In this document: positions 44,501-52,095 of the stretch, one piece after another | How positions within the stretch are numbered: the first letter of the stretch is position 1 | Layout: each line of letters begins with the position of its first letter | Origin: an uncultured Bryobacteraceae bacterium | GTDB lineage: Bacteria; Acidobacteriota; Terriglobia; Bryobacterales; Bryobacteraceae | DNA length: 64,000 nt | Direction: 5' to 3' | Assembly (NCBI GenBank): GCA_938003835.1 | Contig: CALKXJ010000005.1 | Coordinates: forward strand, 124,001-188,000 | Translations under genes and position numbers: made by a program | Notes under the pieces: generated by a model | The model's input: the letters and a program-made list of their open reading frames with translations, nothing else | What the model was told of the DNA's origin: nothing | Database searches by the model: none

Positions 44501-44958
44501 ACCGGCAGGCGCACCACCAGCTTGCTTTCGAGGATCTGGCCGCTGCCCGCCGTCTCGGTCTCGAGCAGCGGGACCGCCGCCTCGACCCGCACCGACTCGG
44601 CGACGCTTCCGAGCTCGAGCTGGACATCGACGCGGAGCTGCTCGTTGATGCGCGCCACGATGCCGCTGCGCACGAAGGTTTTGAAGCCCTGCGCCTCGAC
44701 GGTGAGCTCGTAGTTGCCCGAGCGCAGATTGGGCAGATAGTAGGCGCCAACGGAGTTGGTCTCGGTTTCGTAGACAAACGAACGGCCGACATCGACCGCG
44801 CGCACCTTGGCGCCGGGCACGACGGCGCCGGTGGCGTCGGTGACGGTGCCGAGCAGCGTCGCGGTGCCCGTCGTCTGCGCCAGGATGACGCCGCTCAGCA
44901 GCAGCAACCCGAGCGAGGCCGCAAAAACACGAAGCCTCAAGCCGTGTGTACGTCGCAT
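41596..44958 (-). CDS. Oar-like TonB-dependent outer-membrane receptor with carboxypeptidase-regulatory domain
   Basis: The 1120-residue protein has a signal peptide (residues 1-28), a carboxypeptidase-regulatory-like beta-sandwich (about 30-115; GTVTDATGAVVPGAKV), a plug region with ALDGVNAKEPVVG, and a long C-terminal barrel ending HHIVVGRVEW. This is the Oar/TonB receptor type expanded in Acidobacteria, usually taking up oligosaccharides or other large substrates. The ATG at 44958 has GGGGTGA 4 bases upstream; the frame continues to 45828 only as a shadow of iclR. Likely controlled by the divergent IclR regulator. Confidence 0.9.
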   Translation of the reverse strand: MRRTHGLRLRVFAASLGLLLLSGVILAQTTGTATLLGTVTDATGAVVPGAKVRAVDVGRSFVYETETNSVGAYYLPNLRSGNYELTVEAQGFKTFVRSGIVARINEQLRVDVQLELGSVAESVRVEAAVPLLETETAGSGQILESKLVVRLPVMQKFMHRVLLYMPGMTNINGQHAVGQRQRALGYALDGVNAKEPVVGQVGDYTRTMITSLDSIQEFKLWTTGTPAEFGHSAGGLFTAVFKSGTNAFHGSVEDRYTNGKLIHRAFLEQLPRTGAFDYHEWGATASGPIRKDKTFWFFGFQQHWEKVSETFIGTVPSPEMYAGDFSFGGRGLPIYDPASTRLEGNTWVRDPFPGNRIPQARFDPVARKVLELKPWRDQTQTGDITANGPNNNLTIPAFGAYDFRRYDAKIDHQFTSMHKIFGRYSLVDHRSLTRPVRPLREEVNTLYGNIYVQPIKQHNIVISDTYTLGPTMINEIRLGMNRRTFTATPETYGQGWAGKLGIPNVDSRTFPDFLTAGGARFYGFGPGGRSQEVGEDFTFQENFTKVYNRHTFKLGYELIRTRYNALAETFPSGRYRMGGTDFPFRPNTGNDFAAFLLGSVIRADFTDNAATWLPRWWHHAWYVQDSWRPARNLTLELGVRWSYESPFITKYGQQSQFDPAAIDPLTGRAGAIVHGKRPLAGKDLNNFAPRLGMAWTFHPRAVFRASYGITHVDLMTNGTNQNFEEYLATAVVQPPPGDPRVAFYLSQGPPPIRFTLAPDGSVPFQGTNYAGRAASWYDPNMRLPYVQMWSAGIQYQLSPTWVTELLYQGSAGIGLLNNWDINVVRLDISRDLAVLNQIFQAVQNYKPFTQFGSIQHYANYGHNTHHMGTLRFEKRYSSGVTLNAFYQWGKTLNNADADGGASGITWYNRSLEKGRANYDIRHRFVSVFTAELPFGKGRRWMNSGGWSHWAFGGWDFAWTQTFQSGPPVSVTFDGSPHRYLPGVRRPNAVLPHQQGVVKNWDIGPHRFPLSAQNRYFNWDAFAYPDPFTAGNLGRNTFEAPGLKWTQLSMSKWFNITERVRFQLRWDVNNPTKEPQFADPNSVFNLTNRANFGTFAGIGRGSFSDIGTSRMHHIVVGRVEW

Positions 44959-45006
44959 AAAATCACCCCGGCTCGTGATCTTATCACCGGCCGAGGAGGC
45001 TGTCAA

Positions 45007-45034
45007 TGAAATTTTACATTTCACGATGTGAAAT
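45007..45034. promoter_or_regulatory. Predicted IclR operator between the receptor and regulator genes
   Basis: A perfect inverted repeat ATTTCAC-GAT-GTGAAAT (45018-45034) is preceded by another half-site TGAAAT at 45007-45012, giving TGAAAT-N5-ATTTCA as a second palindrome sharing the middle half-site. The site sits in the 105-base gap between the divergent genes and overlaps the likely -35 of the regulator gene. Confidence 0.65.
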
Positions 45035-45063
45035 ATGGGCCCGGCTTCGGATACTCTAGGAAC

Positions 45064-45846
45064 GTGCCGTCCCGGGCGAAACCTCCGCGCGCGCGGCCGG
45101 TTCAAGTCGTCGTCAAGACCTTCGAAATCCTGGAGGCGCTCGACCGCTTTGGCGAACCGGGAGCCCCGCTCGGCGAGCTCGCGGAAGCCGTGCGCCTGCC
45201 CAAGCCGACGGTCTATCGCATTCTCCGCACGCTCGAGCCGCTCGCCTACGTGGTCGTCGACGGGCGCCGGTACCGGTTGGGCGACCGCCTGAGAGAGCTC
45301 GGGCAGCCCTCGCTGGCCACCGCGATCACCCGGCTGGCCCGGCCGGCGATGGCGCGGCTGCTGGCTCGCTTCGAGCATACGGTGAATCTCGCGATCGTCG
45401 AGGGCGATCAGCTTGTTTACAAGTGCATGCTCGAGGGCTTGCGCTCCGTCCGGATGCAATCCATTCCCGGCTCCTACATCCCGATGACGCGCTCGGCGCT
45501 GGGCAAGTGTATCCTCGCCTACCAGCCTCCTGAGCAGATCGAACGGGTCGCACGCCGCGAGCAGTATGCGCGCGACGCCGCCGATCCGCGACTGAGGAAG
45601 CTCATGCGGGAATTGGCGCGGGTGCGCCAGCGGGGATACGCCATCGACGATCAGGAAGTCGAGGCGGGACTGCGCTGCGTCGGTTGCGCCATCTTTGACA
45701 AAGAGGGCCGGCCGGTGGCGTCGATCAGCGTCTCGGGCGCGAGCAGTCTGTTGAGCATGCCCGAGATGCGGCGTATCGGGGCCGCCGTGCGGCAGGCCTG
45801 CCAGGAGGTCTCCGCGGGACTCGGCCACGCGCCGCCGGAACCCTAA
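45064..45846 (+). CDS. IclR family transcriptional regulator
   Basis: The 260-residue protein has an N-terminal winged helix (about residues 15-75; LGELAEAVRLPKPTVYRILRTL cut to LAEAVRLPKPTVYRIL as core) and a C-terminal IclR effector domain with SALGKCILAY, RGYAIDDQEVEAGLRCV and ISVSG. IclR proteins bind inverted repeats and respond to small carbon metabolites. GTG 45064 is chosen over GTG 45028, which lies inside the operator. A -10-like TACTCT ends 6 bases upstream. It probably controls itself and the receptor. Confidence 0.88.
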   Translation: MPSRAKPPRARPVQVVVKTFEILEALDRFGEPGAPLGELAEAVRLPKPTVYRILRTLEPLAYVVVDGRRYRLGDRLRELGQPSLATAITRLARPAMARLLARFEHTVNLAIVEGDQLVYKCMLEGLRSVRMQSIPGSYIPMTRSALGKCILAYQPPEQIERVARREQYARDAADPRLRKLMRELARVRQRGYAIDDQEVEAGLRCVGCAIFDKEGRPVASISVSGASSLLSMPEMRRIGAAVRQACQEVSAGLGHAPPEP

Positions 45847-45876
45847 TTGGGGACAGTATACTCAATCCCCATTTCC
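45843..45876. repeat. REP-like repeat, copy C
   Basis: The core GGGGACAGTATACTCAATCC is the same as in the other copies, with one A missing in the following CCCATTTCC. The TAA stop of the IclR gene (45844-45846) is at its left edge. It separates iclR from the ccm operon. Confidence 0.75.
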
Positions 45877-45902
45877 GCGGCCCGGCCTGTTCCGCCGGAG
45901 GG

Positions 45903-45908
45903 TATACT
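45903..45908 (+). promoter_or_regulatory. Possible -10 box of the ccm operon
   Basis: TATACT lies 36 bases upstream of the ccmE start in the only gap before the operon. No -35 or TGn support is visible. AAGGGGG about 5 bases before the ATG is the ribosome-binding site. Confidence 0.35.
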
Positions 45909-45944
45909 GGAGTTTAAAAGCGGCAGAGAGGCAAGGGGGTTAGG

Positions 45945-46370
45945 ATGAAGCGCCACGCCAAGTTCGTCGCCGTCGTTGCCGTGATTATCGGCTCTCTGGT
46001 CTGGCTCGCCCTGGGCGGCATCAACGAGTCGAAAACCTATTACAAGACCGTCGCCGAACTGCGCGAGATGGGCGACCGGGCGCTCGAGAAACGGCTTCGC
46101 GTCGCCGGGGACGTCGAAGAGGGCTCGATCGTCCGAACGGGCCGCGAAGTCCGCTTCGTGCTCCGGCAGGACGATCTCCGGCTCACGGTGATTTACGACG
46201 GCGCCGAACCGTTGCCGGACACGTTCCGCGACGGGGCCCAGGCGCTGGCCGACGGCAAGATGGGCGAAGACGGCGTCTTCCGCGCCAGCAAGATCCAGGC
46301 GAAATGCGCTTCCAAGTATGAAGCCAAACCCGGCTCGGAACCCCTGCGGCGCATCTCGCGGACCATGTAA
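45945..46370 (+). CDS. ccmE: Cytochrome c maturation heme chaperone CcmE, CxxxY variant
   Basis: The 141-residue protein has an N-terminal anchor (residues 7-23) and the CcmE OB-fold beta barrel (RLRVAGDVEEGSI, VRFVLRQDD, LTVIYDGAEPLPDTF). CcmE normally binds heme covalently through His in HxxxY. Here the motif is Cys121-Ala-Ser-Lys-Tyr125 in AKCASKYEA, the CxxxY form known from Desulfovibrio and archaea (System I*). It would carry heme from CcmABCD to CcmF. First gene of the ccm operon. Confidence 0.92.
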   Translation: MKRHAKFVAVVAVIIGSLVWLALGGINESKTYYKTVAELREMGDRALEKRLRVAGDVEEGSIVRTGREVRFVLRQDDLRLTVIYDGAEPLPDTFRDGAQALADGKMGEDGVFRASKIQAKCASKYEAKPGSEPLRRISRTM

Positions 46371-46400
46371 GAGGGTTCAAATCAAAGGGGCTCTATTTTC

Positions 46401-48413
46401 ATGGAGAATCTGGGCGCTCTGGCAATCCTGCTGGCCTTCGCGCTGGCCGTTTACTCAATCGCGGCCTCGATCGTCGGAAAGCTGAAGAGCCGGCCGTACC
46501 TCATCGTTAGCGCCGAGCGGGCGGTCTACGCGATCTGGTTCCTGCTGACTTTCGCCTCGGCGCTGCTGGTCCACGCCCTCCTCACGGATGACTTTCGCCT
46601 GGCTTACGTGGCCGGGCACAGCAACCGCGACCTGCCCGTGCTTTACAAGTTCGCCGCCTGGTGGGGCGGCCAGGAAGGCTCGCTGCTGTTCTGGTCCTGG
46701 ATCCTGGCCTCCTACGCCGCGGTGGTCGTCTACACGAACCGGCGCCGCTTCCGCGACATGATGCCTTACGTCACCGCGACGTTGATGGTGACGATGGCAT
46801 TCTTCCTGTTGCTCATCGGCTTCGTCGTGAGCCCGTTCAAGGTGCTGGCCGTCGGCCGCGAAGTGGTTGCCGCGCCGGACGGCCGGGGACTGAATCCGCT
46901 GCTTCAGTACTGGGCGATGGCACTGCATCCGCCGGCGCTGTATCTGGGCTTTGTCGGCTTCGTGGTGCCTTACGCCTTTGCCATGGGATCGCTCATTACT
47001 CGACAGCCGGGCGACGCCTGGATTCACACCACGCGCCGCTGGACGCTCGTCACCTGGGGCTTTCAGAGCGCGGGAATTCTGCTCGGAGCCGGCTGGGCCT
47101 ATGCGGTTCTGGGCTGGGGCGGCTACTGGGGCTGGGACCCGGTGGAGAACGCATCGCTGCTGCCCTGGCTGACGGCGACCGCCTTCCTGCACTCGGTGAT
47201 GATGCAGGAGAAGAAGGGAATGATGAAGGTCTGGAACATGGTGCTGGTCTCGGCCACCTTCATCCTGTGCATCTTCGGCACCTTCATCACGCGCAGCGGT
47301 CTGATCAGCTCGGTGCATTCGTTCGCGCAGTCGCCCATCGGCTATTACTTCGCCGTGTTCCTGGCGCTGCTCGTCGCCGGTACGGCGTGGCTGATCCTGG
47401 ACCGGCTGGATTATTTGAAGAGCGAATCGCAGCTTGAAAGCGTGGTCTCGCGCGAGTCCTCCTTTCTGTTCAACAACCTGATCCTGGTGGCGAGCTGCTT
47501 TGCGGTGCTCTGGGGCACGCTGTTCCCCGTGATTTCGGAGGCCTTCACCGGCGAGCAGATCACCGTCGGGCCGCCGTTTTTCAACCGGGTGAACATCCCC
47601 ATCGGCCTGTTCCTTTTGTTTCTCACCGGCGTCGGGCCGCTCATCGCCTGGCGCAGAAGCTCGCTCGAGAGCTTGCGCCGGGCCTTCTTGTGGCCCGTGA
47701 TCGGCGCGGTGGCGACCGCCATACTGCTGGTGGCATTCGGCGTCCGCCACTTCTACGCCGTGATGTGCTTCTCGCTGTGCACCTTCGTCGCCTGGACCAT
47801 CGTGGCGGAGTTTTACAAGGGCGCGCGGGCCATCCGCAGCCGCACGGGCAAGAATTGGGCGATGGCCGTGGTCGAGTTGACGCACCGGAACACGCGCCGT
47901 TACGGCGGCTACGTCGTGCACATGGGCATCGTGTTGATGTTCATCGGCTTTGCCGGAGCGGCCTTCAACCGGGACGTCACCGAGGAGGTCAAGATCGGCG
48001 ATTCGATCCGGCTGGGAGGCTACGAGCTGAAAATCGCCAAGCTCGACCAGGGACGCAACCCGAACTACTCCTGGCACCACGCCGCAGTCGAAGTCTATCG
48101 GGATGGCCGCAAGCTCGACACGCTGCACCCGGAACGGCGTTTCTATTTCGCCAGCGAGCAGACGACCTCCGAGGTCGCCATCCGCCGCCAGCTCAATCAT
48201 GACCTGTACCTGAACTTCGCCGGCATCTCGGAGCAGACGCAGAACGCGGTCATTCAGGTTTACCTCTTCCCGCTGGTCTCGTGGATCTGGATCGGATCGG
48301 CCGTGCTGTTTTTCGGTACGATCCTCTGCCTGATTCCGAGCAAGGTGAAGCTCCAGTACGCCCGCACGGAGGTGGTCGGCGTAGCCAAAAGGCAGGCGCC
48401 GGTTCGACAGTGA
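46401..48413 (+). CDS. ccmF: Cytochrome c heme lyase subunit CcmF
   Basis: The 670-residue integral membrane protein has about 14 hydrophobic segments. The periplasmic WWD motif is WGGYWGWDPVENASLLPW (residues 239-256), preceded by ALHPPALYLG and followed by GTFITRSGLISSVHSF, with conserved heme-ligand histidines. The C-terminal periplasmic domain includes NRDVTEEVKIGD. CcmF transfers heme from CcmE to apocytochrome CxxCH sites. Length is normal. It follows ccmE by 30 bases. Confidence 0.94.
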   Translation: MENLGALAILLAFALAVYSIAASIVGKLKSRPYLIVSAERAVYAIWFLLTFASALLVHALLTDDFRLAYVAGHSNRDLPVLYKFAAWWGGQEGSLLFWSWILASYAAVVVYTNRRRFRDMMPYVTATLMVTMAFFLLLIGFVVSPFKVLAVGREVVAAPDGRGLNPLLQYWAMALHPPALYLGFVGFVVPYAFAMGSLITRQPGDAWIHTTRRWTLVTWGFQSAGILLGAGWAYAVLGWGGYWGWDPVENASLLPWLTATAFLHSVMMQEKKGMMKVWNMVLVSATFILCIFGTFITRSGLISSVHSFAQSPIGYYFAVFLALLVAGTAWLILDRLDYLKSESQLESVVSRESSFLFNNLILVASCFAVLWGTLFPVISEAFTGEQITVGPPFFNRVNIPIGLFLLFLTGVGPLIAWRRSSLESLRRAFLWPVIGAVATAILLVAFGVRHFYAVMCFSLCTFVAWTIVAEFYKGARAIRSRTGKNWAMAVVELTHRNTRRYGGYVVHMGIVLMFIGFAGAAFNRDVTEEVKIGDSIRLGGYELKIAKLDQGRNPNYSWHHAAVEVYRDGRKLDTLHPERRFYFASEQTTSEVAIRRQLNHDLYLNFAGISEQTQNAVIQVYLFPLVSWIWIGSAVLFFGTILCLIPSKVKLQYARTEVVGVAKRQAPVRQ

Positions 48414-48453
48414 AGTCCCCGTGACCAGCCCTCAGTTCCGCTAGAGCCGATTC

Positions 48454-48873
48454 ATGCTTCTCGTTGTCGCCGCCCTGCTCGTCACCGGCGCGATTCTCTT
48501 CACTTTGCTGGTGCGCCAGAAAGATCTCCCGGCGCCCGAGCCGGTCTCGCCCGTCGAACACCTGGAGGAGCGCAAGGCGCGGATTTACGATGGCCTGCGC
48601 GATCTGACGTTCGAGTTCCGGGTGGGCAAGCTTTCCGAAGAGGACTACCAGCGCACCAAGGCGGACCTCCAGGCGGAGCTGGCAAGGGTGCAAGCGGAGA
48701 TCGAGGCGGTCTTGAAAAAAGCGCCCGCGCCGAAAGTTGCTCCGCCCCTCGTTCCAGCGAAGCCCGAGCCGGCCGGGGATCTGTTCCACTGCCCGCACTG
48801 CGGCGCGGCTTTTGAGAGACCGATGAAATTCTGCGGCGAATGCGGCCAGCCGATGAGGGGAGGCGAGGCCTGA
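48454..48873 (+). CDS. CcmI-like membrane-anchored zinc-ribbon protein
   Basis: The 139-residue protein has one N-terminal membrane segment (residues 1-19), then a helical stretch LEERKARIYDGLRDLTFEF with GKLSEEDYQ, like the helical region after the anchor in CcmI. A Pro/Ala linker follows, then a C-terminal zinc ribbon with two CxxCG pairs (HCPHCGAAF, FCGECGQPM). It has no LRCxxC motif, so it is not CcmH. Its place between ccmF and ccmA suggests a helper for heme attachment or apocytochrome handling; the function is inferred. Confidence 0.75.
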   Translation: MLLVVAALLVTGAILFTLLVRQKDLPAPEPVSPVEHLEERKARIYDGLRDLTFEFRVGKLSEEDYQRTKADLQAELARVQAEIEAVLKKAPAPKVAPPLVPAKPEPAGDLFHCPHCGAAFERPMKFCGECGQPMRGGEA

Positions 48874-49841
48874 TGCGGTTGCTCCTGATGCTGATCGCCG
48901 CAACGCTGTCGGCCGCGGTCGACGGCAAGGTCGTCAACCGCACGCGCGAGAAGCCGCAGCCCGGCGCCGTGGTCACCCTATACCGGCTCGGCGGTACTGG
49001 CATGCAGCCGGTCCAGACGGTGAAGACCGATGCGGAGGGCGCCTTCCGGATCGAAGCCAAAGTCGAGGGACCGCACCTGCTTCAGACCATTTACGGCGGC
49101 GTGATCTACAACCGCATGATCCAGCCCGGCAGCGCGACCAGCGGCTTGACGCTCGAGGTTTTCGAGTCGTCGCGCCAGCCCGGCGCGGCGCGCGTCACAC
49201 AGCACATGGTGCTGCTCGAGCCGCTCGGCGGGGTATTGCACGTCAACGAAAGCATCGTCTTCGACAATCCGGGCAAGCTCACCTACAACGACCCCAACGG
49301 CGGCACGCTTCGTGTCTTCCTGCCGGAAAGCGTACGCGGCGCACCGCGCGTCGCGATCACCGCGGGCCAGGGAATGCCGGTGGAGCGCAACGCTGTGCCC
49401 ACGGACAAACCGAACGTGTACAAGATCGACTTTCCGGTGAAGCCGGGTGAGACCCGCTTCGACCTCACCTACGTGCTGCCCATGCCGGAATCGAGCACGT
49501 TTTCCGGCCGAATCCTCCACGGCGGCGGTCCCGTGCGGTTGGTGGCGCCTCGCGGCGTCACCTTGAGCGGCGACGGCATCCAGATGATCGGCCAGGAACC
49601 CACGACCCAGGCTTCCGTCTATCAGGTCGCCGGCAAAGAGTACGCCGTGCGGATCGAGGGCACCGGCCAGTTGTCGGTATCCGAATCCGGCGAGGGCGGC
49701 CGCGGCCGGGGAATCCAGACGATTCCCGCGCCCGTCTACGATGCGCTGGCGCCGATAATCGGCCTGGCTTTCCTCATCCTGCTGCTCGGCTTCCTCCTGC
49801 TGTATCGCCGCGGCTCGCCCGGCGACGCCCGGAGCCGCTGA
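48873..49841 (+). CDS. Membrane protein with carboxypeptidase-regulatory-like domain, within the ccm operon
   Basis: The 322-residue protein has a signal peptide (residues 1-15), a carboxypeptidase-regulatory-like beta-sandwich (VDGKVVNRTREKPQPGAVVTLYR), further beta-rich domains and one C-terminal membrane helix (about 296-314) followed by RRGSPGDARSR. Most of it would lie in the periplasm. The start overlaps the previous stop (TGATG) and the stop overlaps ccmA (TGATG). No role in cytochrome maturation is known; tight coupling on both sides argues that it works with Ccm. Confidence 0.75.
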   Translation: MRLLLMLIAATLSAAVDGKVVNRTREKPQPGAVVTLYRLGGTGMQPVQTVKTDAEGAFRIEAKVEGPHLLQTIYGGVIYNRMIQPGSATSGLTLEVFESSRQPGAARVTQHMVLLEPLGGVLHVNESIVFDNPGKLTYNDPNGGTLRVFLPESVRGAPRVAITAGQGMPVERNAVPTDKPNVYKIDFPVKPGETRFDLTYVLPMPESSTFSGRILHGGGPVRLVAPRGVTLSGDGIQMIGQEPTTQASVYQVAGKEYAVRIEGTGQLSVSESGEGGRGRGIQTIPAPVYDALAPIIGLAFLILLLGFLLLYRRGSPGDARSR

Positions 49842-50539
49842 TGACGACTCTGGCGGCGGAGAACCTCTGGAAGTATTACGGTGACCTGCCCGCCCTGCGC
49901 GAGGTGACCTTTTCGGTTTCCCGCGGCGCCTGCCTTGCCCTGCTGGGCCGCAACGGCGCCGGCAAGACCACCCTGTTGAAGCTGCTCGCAGGGCTGGTGC
50001 GGCCGGCCAAGGGCTGCGTGACGATCCTGGGACGCGCGCCCCGGGAGGCCGCCGCTCGCGCCCGCCTGGGCGTCCTCGGCCACGGCATCGCCGTCTATGA
50101 CGAGCTTTCCGCCCTGGAGAACCTGATGCTGTTCGGCCGACTTTACGGCCTTGCCGAGCCGCGCCGGGCCGCCTTGGAGTGGCTCGAGAGGACCGGACTG
50201 GCGCACGTGCGCGACAGCCCCGTCCGCGAGTTTTCGCGGGGAATGCGCCAGCGGCTGGCCCTGGCCCGGGCGCTTCTGCACAACCCCGACGTGCTCCTGC
50301 TCGATGAACCGTTCACGGCGCTCGACGATCGCGCCATCGGCGTTCTTCAGGCCCTGCTGCGCGATGCTCTGGCCCAGGGCCGCACGATTGTCATGTCGAC
50401 GCACCAGTTGCGGGAGGCGCTCGAGCTGGCCACGCATGTCGCTTTGCTCGTGCGCGGGCGTCTGGCGCACTTCGGCGAACGGACGCCCGAGATGCTCACC
50501 GAGCCGGGCCGGCTCTACCGCCAGTACGGGGAGGCCTGA
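49841..50539 (+). CDS. ccmA: Heme exporter ATP-binding protein CcmA
   Basis: The 232-residue ABC ATPase has Walker A GRNGAGKTT (residues 36-44), a signature FSRGMRQRLALARA in place of LSGGQ, Walker B VLLLDEPFTALD and a switch His in MSTHQ. CcmA powers release of heme-loaded CcmE from CcmC with CcmB. The call as CcmA rests on direct coupling to ccmB and ccmC. It overlaps its two neighbours by one base. Confidence 0.9.
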   Translation: MTTLAAENLWKYYGDLPALREVTFSVSRGACLALLGRNGAGKTTLLKLLAGLVRPAKGCVTILGRAPREAAARARLGVLGHGIAVYDELSALENLMLFGRLYGLAEPRRAALEWLERTGLAHVRDSPVREFSRGMRQRLALARALLHNPDVLLLDEPFTALDDRAIGVLQALLRDALAQGRTIVMSTHQLREALELATHVALLVRGRLAHFGERTPEMLTEPGRLYRQYGEA

Positions 50540-51219
50540 TGCGTTTCCTCCGCCAAAGCCTCGCCGTCGCCGCCAAGGATCTGCGGTCGGAACTGCGCAG
50601 CAAGGAGGCGCTCAACGCCTCGCTCGCCTTCGCACTGGTCATCCTGCTACTGTTCAGTTTCGCCTTCGATCCGACCGCCGAAACCACACGCGAGATCTCG
50701 GGCGGGCTGCTGTGGCTGGTCTTCGCCTTTGCCGGCACGCTGATGCTGAACCGCTCCTTCGCGCGCGAGTTGCCCAACGACTGCCTGGACGCCCTGGTGG
50801 CCTCGCCGGTGCCGGCCTCGGCCCTGTTTCTCGGCAAAGCGCTTGCCAACCTCGTCCTGCTGCTGGCCGTCGAGCTGGTCAGCCTGCCGGTGTTCGGCGT
50901 CTTTTACAACGTGCGGTGGCTGCCGCACCTTCTTCCCTTACTCGGCGTGCTGGTGCTCGCCACCTGGGGGCTGGCGGTCATCGGCACGATGTTCAGCGCG
51001 CTGACCGTCAACCTGCGCCTCCGCGAGCTCATGCTGCCCGTGCTGGTCTATCCGATGATCATCCCCGCGCTGATGGCCGCCATGCAGCTCACCACCGTGC
51101 TGCTGGCCGGCGAGCCGGTCACGGGCGACAACTGGCTATGGGTGCGCCTGCTGGTCGCTTTCGACCTGATCTTCACGGCCCTGGCGCTCGCTTTGGTGGA
51201 GACGGTATTGTTGGGCTAA
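50539..51219 (+). CDS. ccmB: Heme exporter membrane protein CcmB
   Basis: The 226-residue protein has six hydrophobic segments and CcmB motifs: an N-terminal DLRSELRSKEALNAS, FAGTLMLNRSFARELPN, LDALVASPVPASALFLGK and VYPMIIPALMAA. It forms the membrane part of the CcmAB transporter. The first and last bases overlap ccmA and precede ccmC by 20 bases. Length is normal. Confidence 0.92.
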   Translation: MRFLRQSLAVAAKDLRSELRSKEALNASLAFALVILLLFSFAFDPTAETTREISGGLLWLVFAFAGTLMLNRSFARELPNDCLDALVASPVPASALFLGKALANLVLLLAVELVSLPVFGVFYNVRWLPHLLPLLGVLVLATWGLAVIGTMFSALTVNLRLRELMLPVLVYPMIIPALMAAMQLTTVLLAGEPVTGDNWLWVRLLVAFDLIFTALALALVETVLLG

Positions 51220-51239
51220 TACGGGAGGGAACAGATGTG

Positions 51240-51926
51240 ATGAGGAGAACGATTCTTTACGCGCTGGCGGCACTCGGCGCGCTCTGGCTGGTCCGCAACC
51301 TGTATGTTATTCTGCTGGCGCTGCCCGACGAAGTGGCGCAGGGTGCCATCTATCGGATCTTTTTCTTTCACCTGCCGGCCTGGTTCACCTGCTTTGCGGC
51401 GTTCTTTGCGGCCGGCGTGGCCAGCATTTTCTACTTGGTCCGCAAGAGCCCGGCCTATGACGCTTTCGCGGTCGCGGCGGTCGAGGTCGGCGTCGCCTTC
51501 ACCGCCATCGGCCTGGTGACGGGCATGGTTTGGGCGCGGATCATCTGGGGCATCTGGTGGACCTGGGATCCGCGCCTCACCTGGGCCTTTATCACGTTGC
51601 TGGTCTATCTGGGCTACCTGATGCTCCGCCACGCCATCGACGAGGCGGCTGAGCGTGCCAAGAATTCCGCCGTGCTATGCATCTTCGCCTTCGCCTCGGT
51701 GGTGATCACCTACAAGGCGATCGACTGGTGGCGCACACAACACCCCGGCGCGGTGCTGAGCTTCCGCACCGGCGGCGGCACCATCGATCCGGCCATGGAA
51801 TCGATGATCTTCCAGAACTGGTTCGCCCTGCTTTTGGTGGCCTTGGCGCTGGTGTTGATTCGGATGCGCCAGGAGCGGCTGGAACGCGAACTCGATGCTC
51901 TCCGCCGCCGCGCCCATGCCCTCTGA
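51240..51926 (+). CDS. ccmC: Heme handling protein CcmC
   Basis: The 228-residue membrane protein has six hydrophobic segments, His44 in FFFHLPAW and the WWD motif WGIWWTWDPRLTW at 103-115. CcmC attaches heme to CcmE. The ATG at 51240 has GGGAGGG upstream; a GTG one codon earlier is also possible. The open frame further upstream is a shadow of ccmA and ccmB. Confidence 0.93.
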   Translation: MRRTILYALAALGALWLVRNLYVILLALPDEVAQGAIYRIFFFHLPAWFTCFAAFFAAGVASIFYLVRKSPAYDAFAVAAVEVGVAFTAIGLVTGMVWARIIWGIWWTWDPRLTWAFITLLVYLGYLMLRHAIDEAAERAKNSAVLCIFAFASVVITYKAIDWWRTQHPGAVLSFRTGGGTIDPAMESMIFQNWFALLLVALALVLIRMRQERLERELDALRRRAHAL

Positions 51927-51937
51927 GGAGTCGCCCC

Positions 51938-52093
51938 ATGGATGAACGCAATTTCCTGTTCCTGTTCTACGGCCTGGCCGCCGTCTGGATCCTGCTCGCC
52001 GGCTATGTGCTGACCCTCGCCGCCCGCGAGAAGCGCCTCGAGCGGCAGATTGATACGCTAAGACGAATGCTCGAACAGCGGGAGAAGGATTGA
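51938..52093 (+). CDS. ccmD: CcmD-type small membrane protein
   Basis: The 51-residue protein has one membrane helix (LFLFYGLAAVWILLAGYVLTL) shortened here to residues 7-27, followed by a charged tail EKRLERQIDTLRRML with coiled-coil character. Size, topology and position directly after ccmC are those of CcmD, which stabilises CcmABC and releases holo-CcmE. GAGGAG lies 7 bases before the ATG. Confidence 0.85.
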   Translation: MDERNFLFLFYGLAAVWILLAGYVLTLAAREKRLERQIDTLRRMLEQREKD

Positions 52094-52095
52094 AG

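Noticed and set aside
44959-45828. N-terminal extension of the TonB receptor frame
   Set aside because: It is antisense to iclR; the signal peptide and Shine-Dalgarno site place the start at 44958.
46455-48200. 581-residue minus-strand open frame
   Set aside because: Antisense to ccmF, very rich in His, Gln, Arg and Asp, no recognisable fold.
48454-48873. CcmH
   Set aside because: The cysteines form two CxxCG zinc-ribbon pairs at the C terminus; the LRCxxC motif and CcmH topology are missing.
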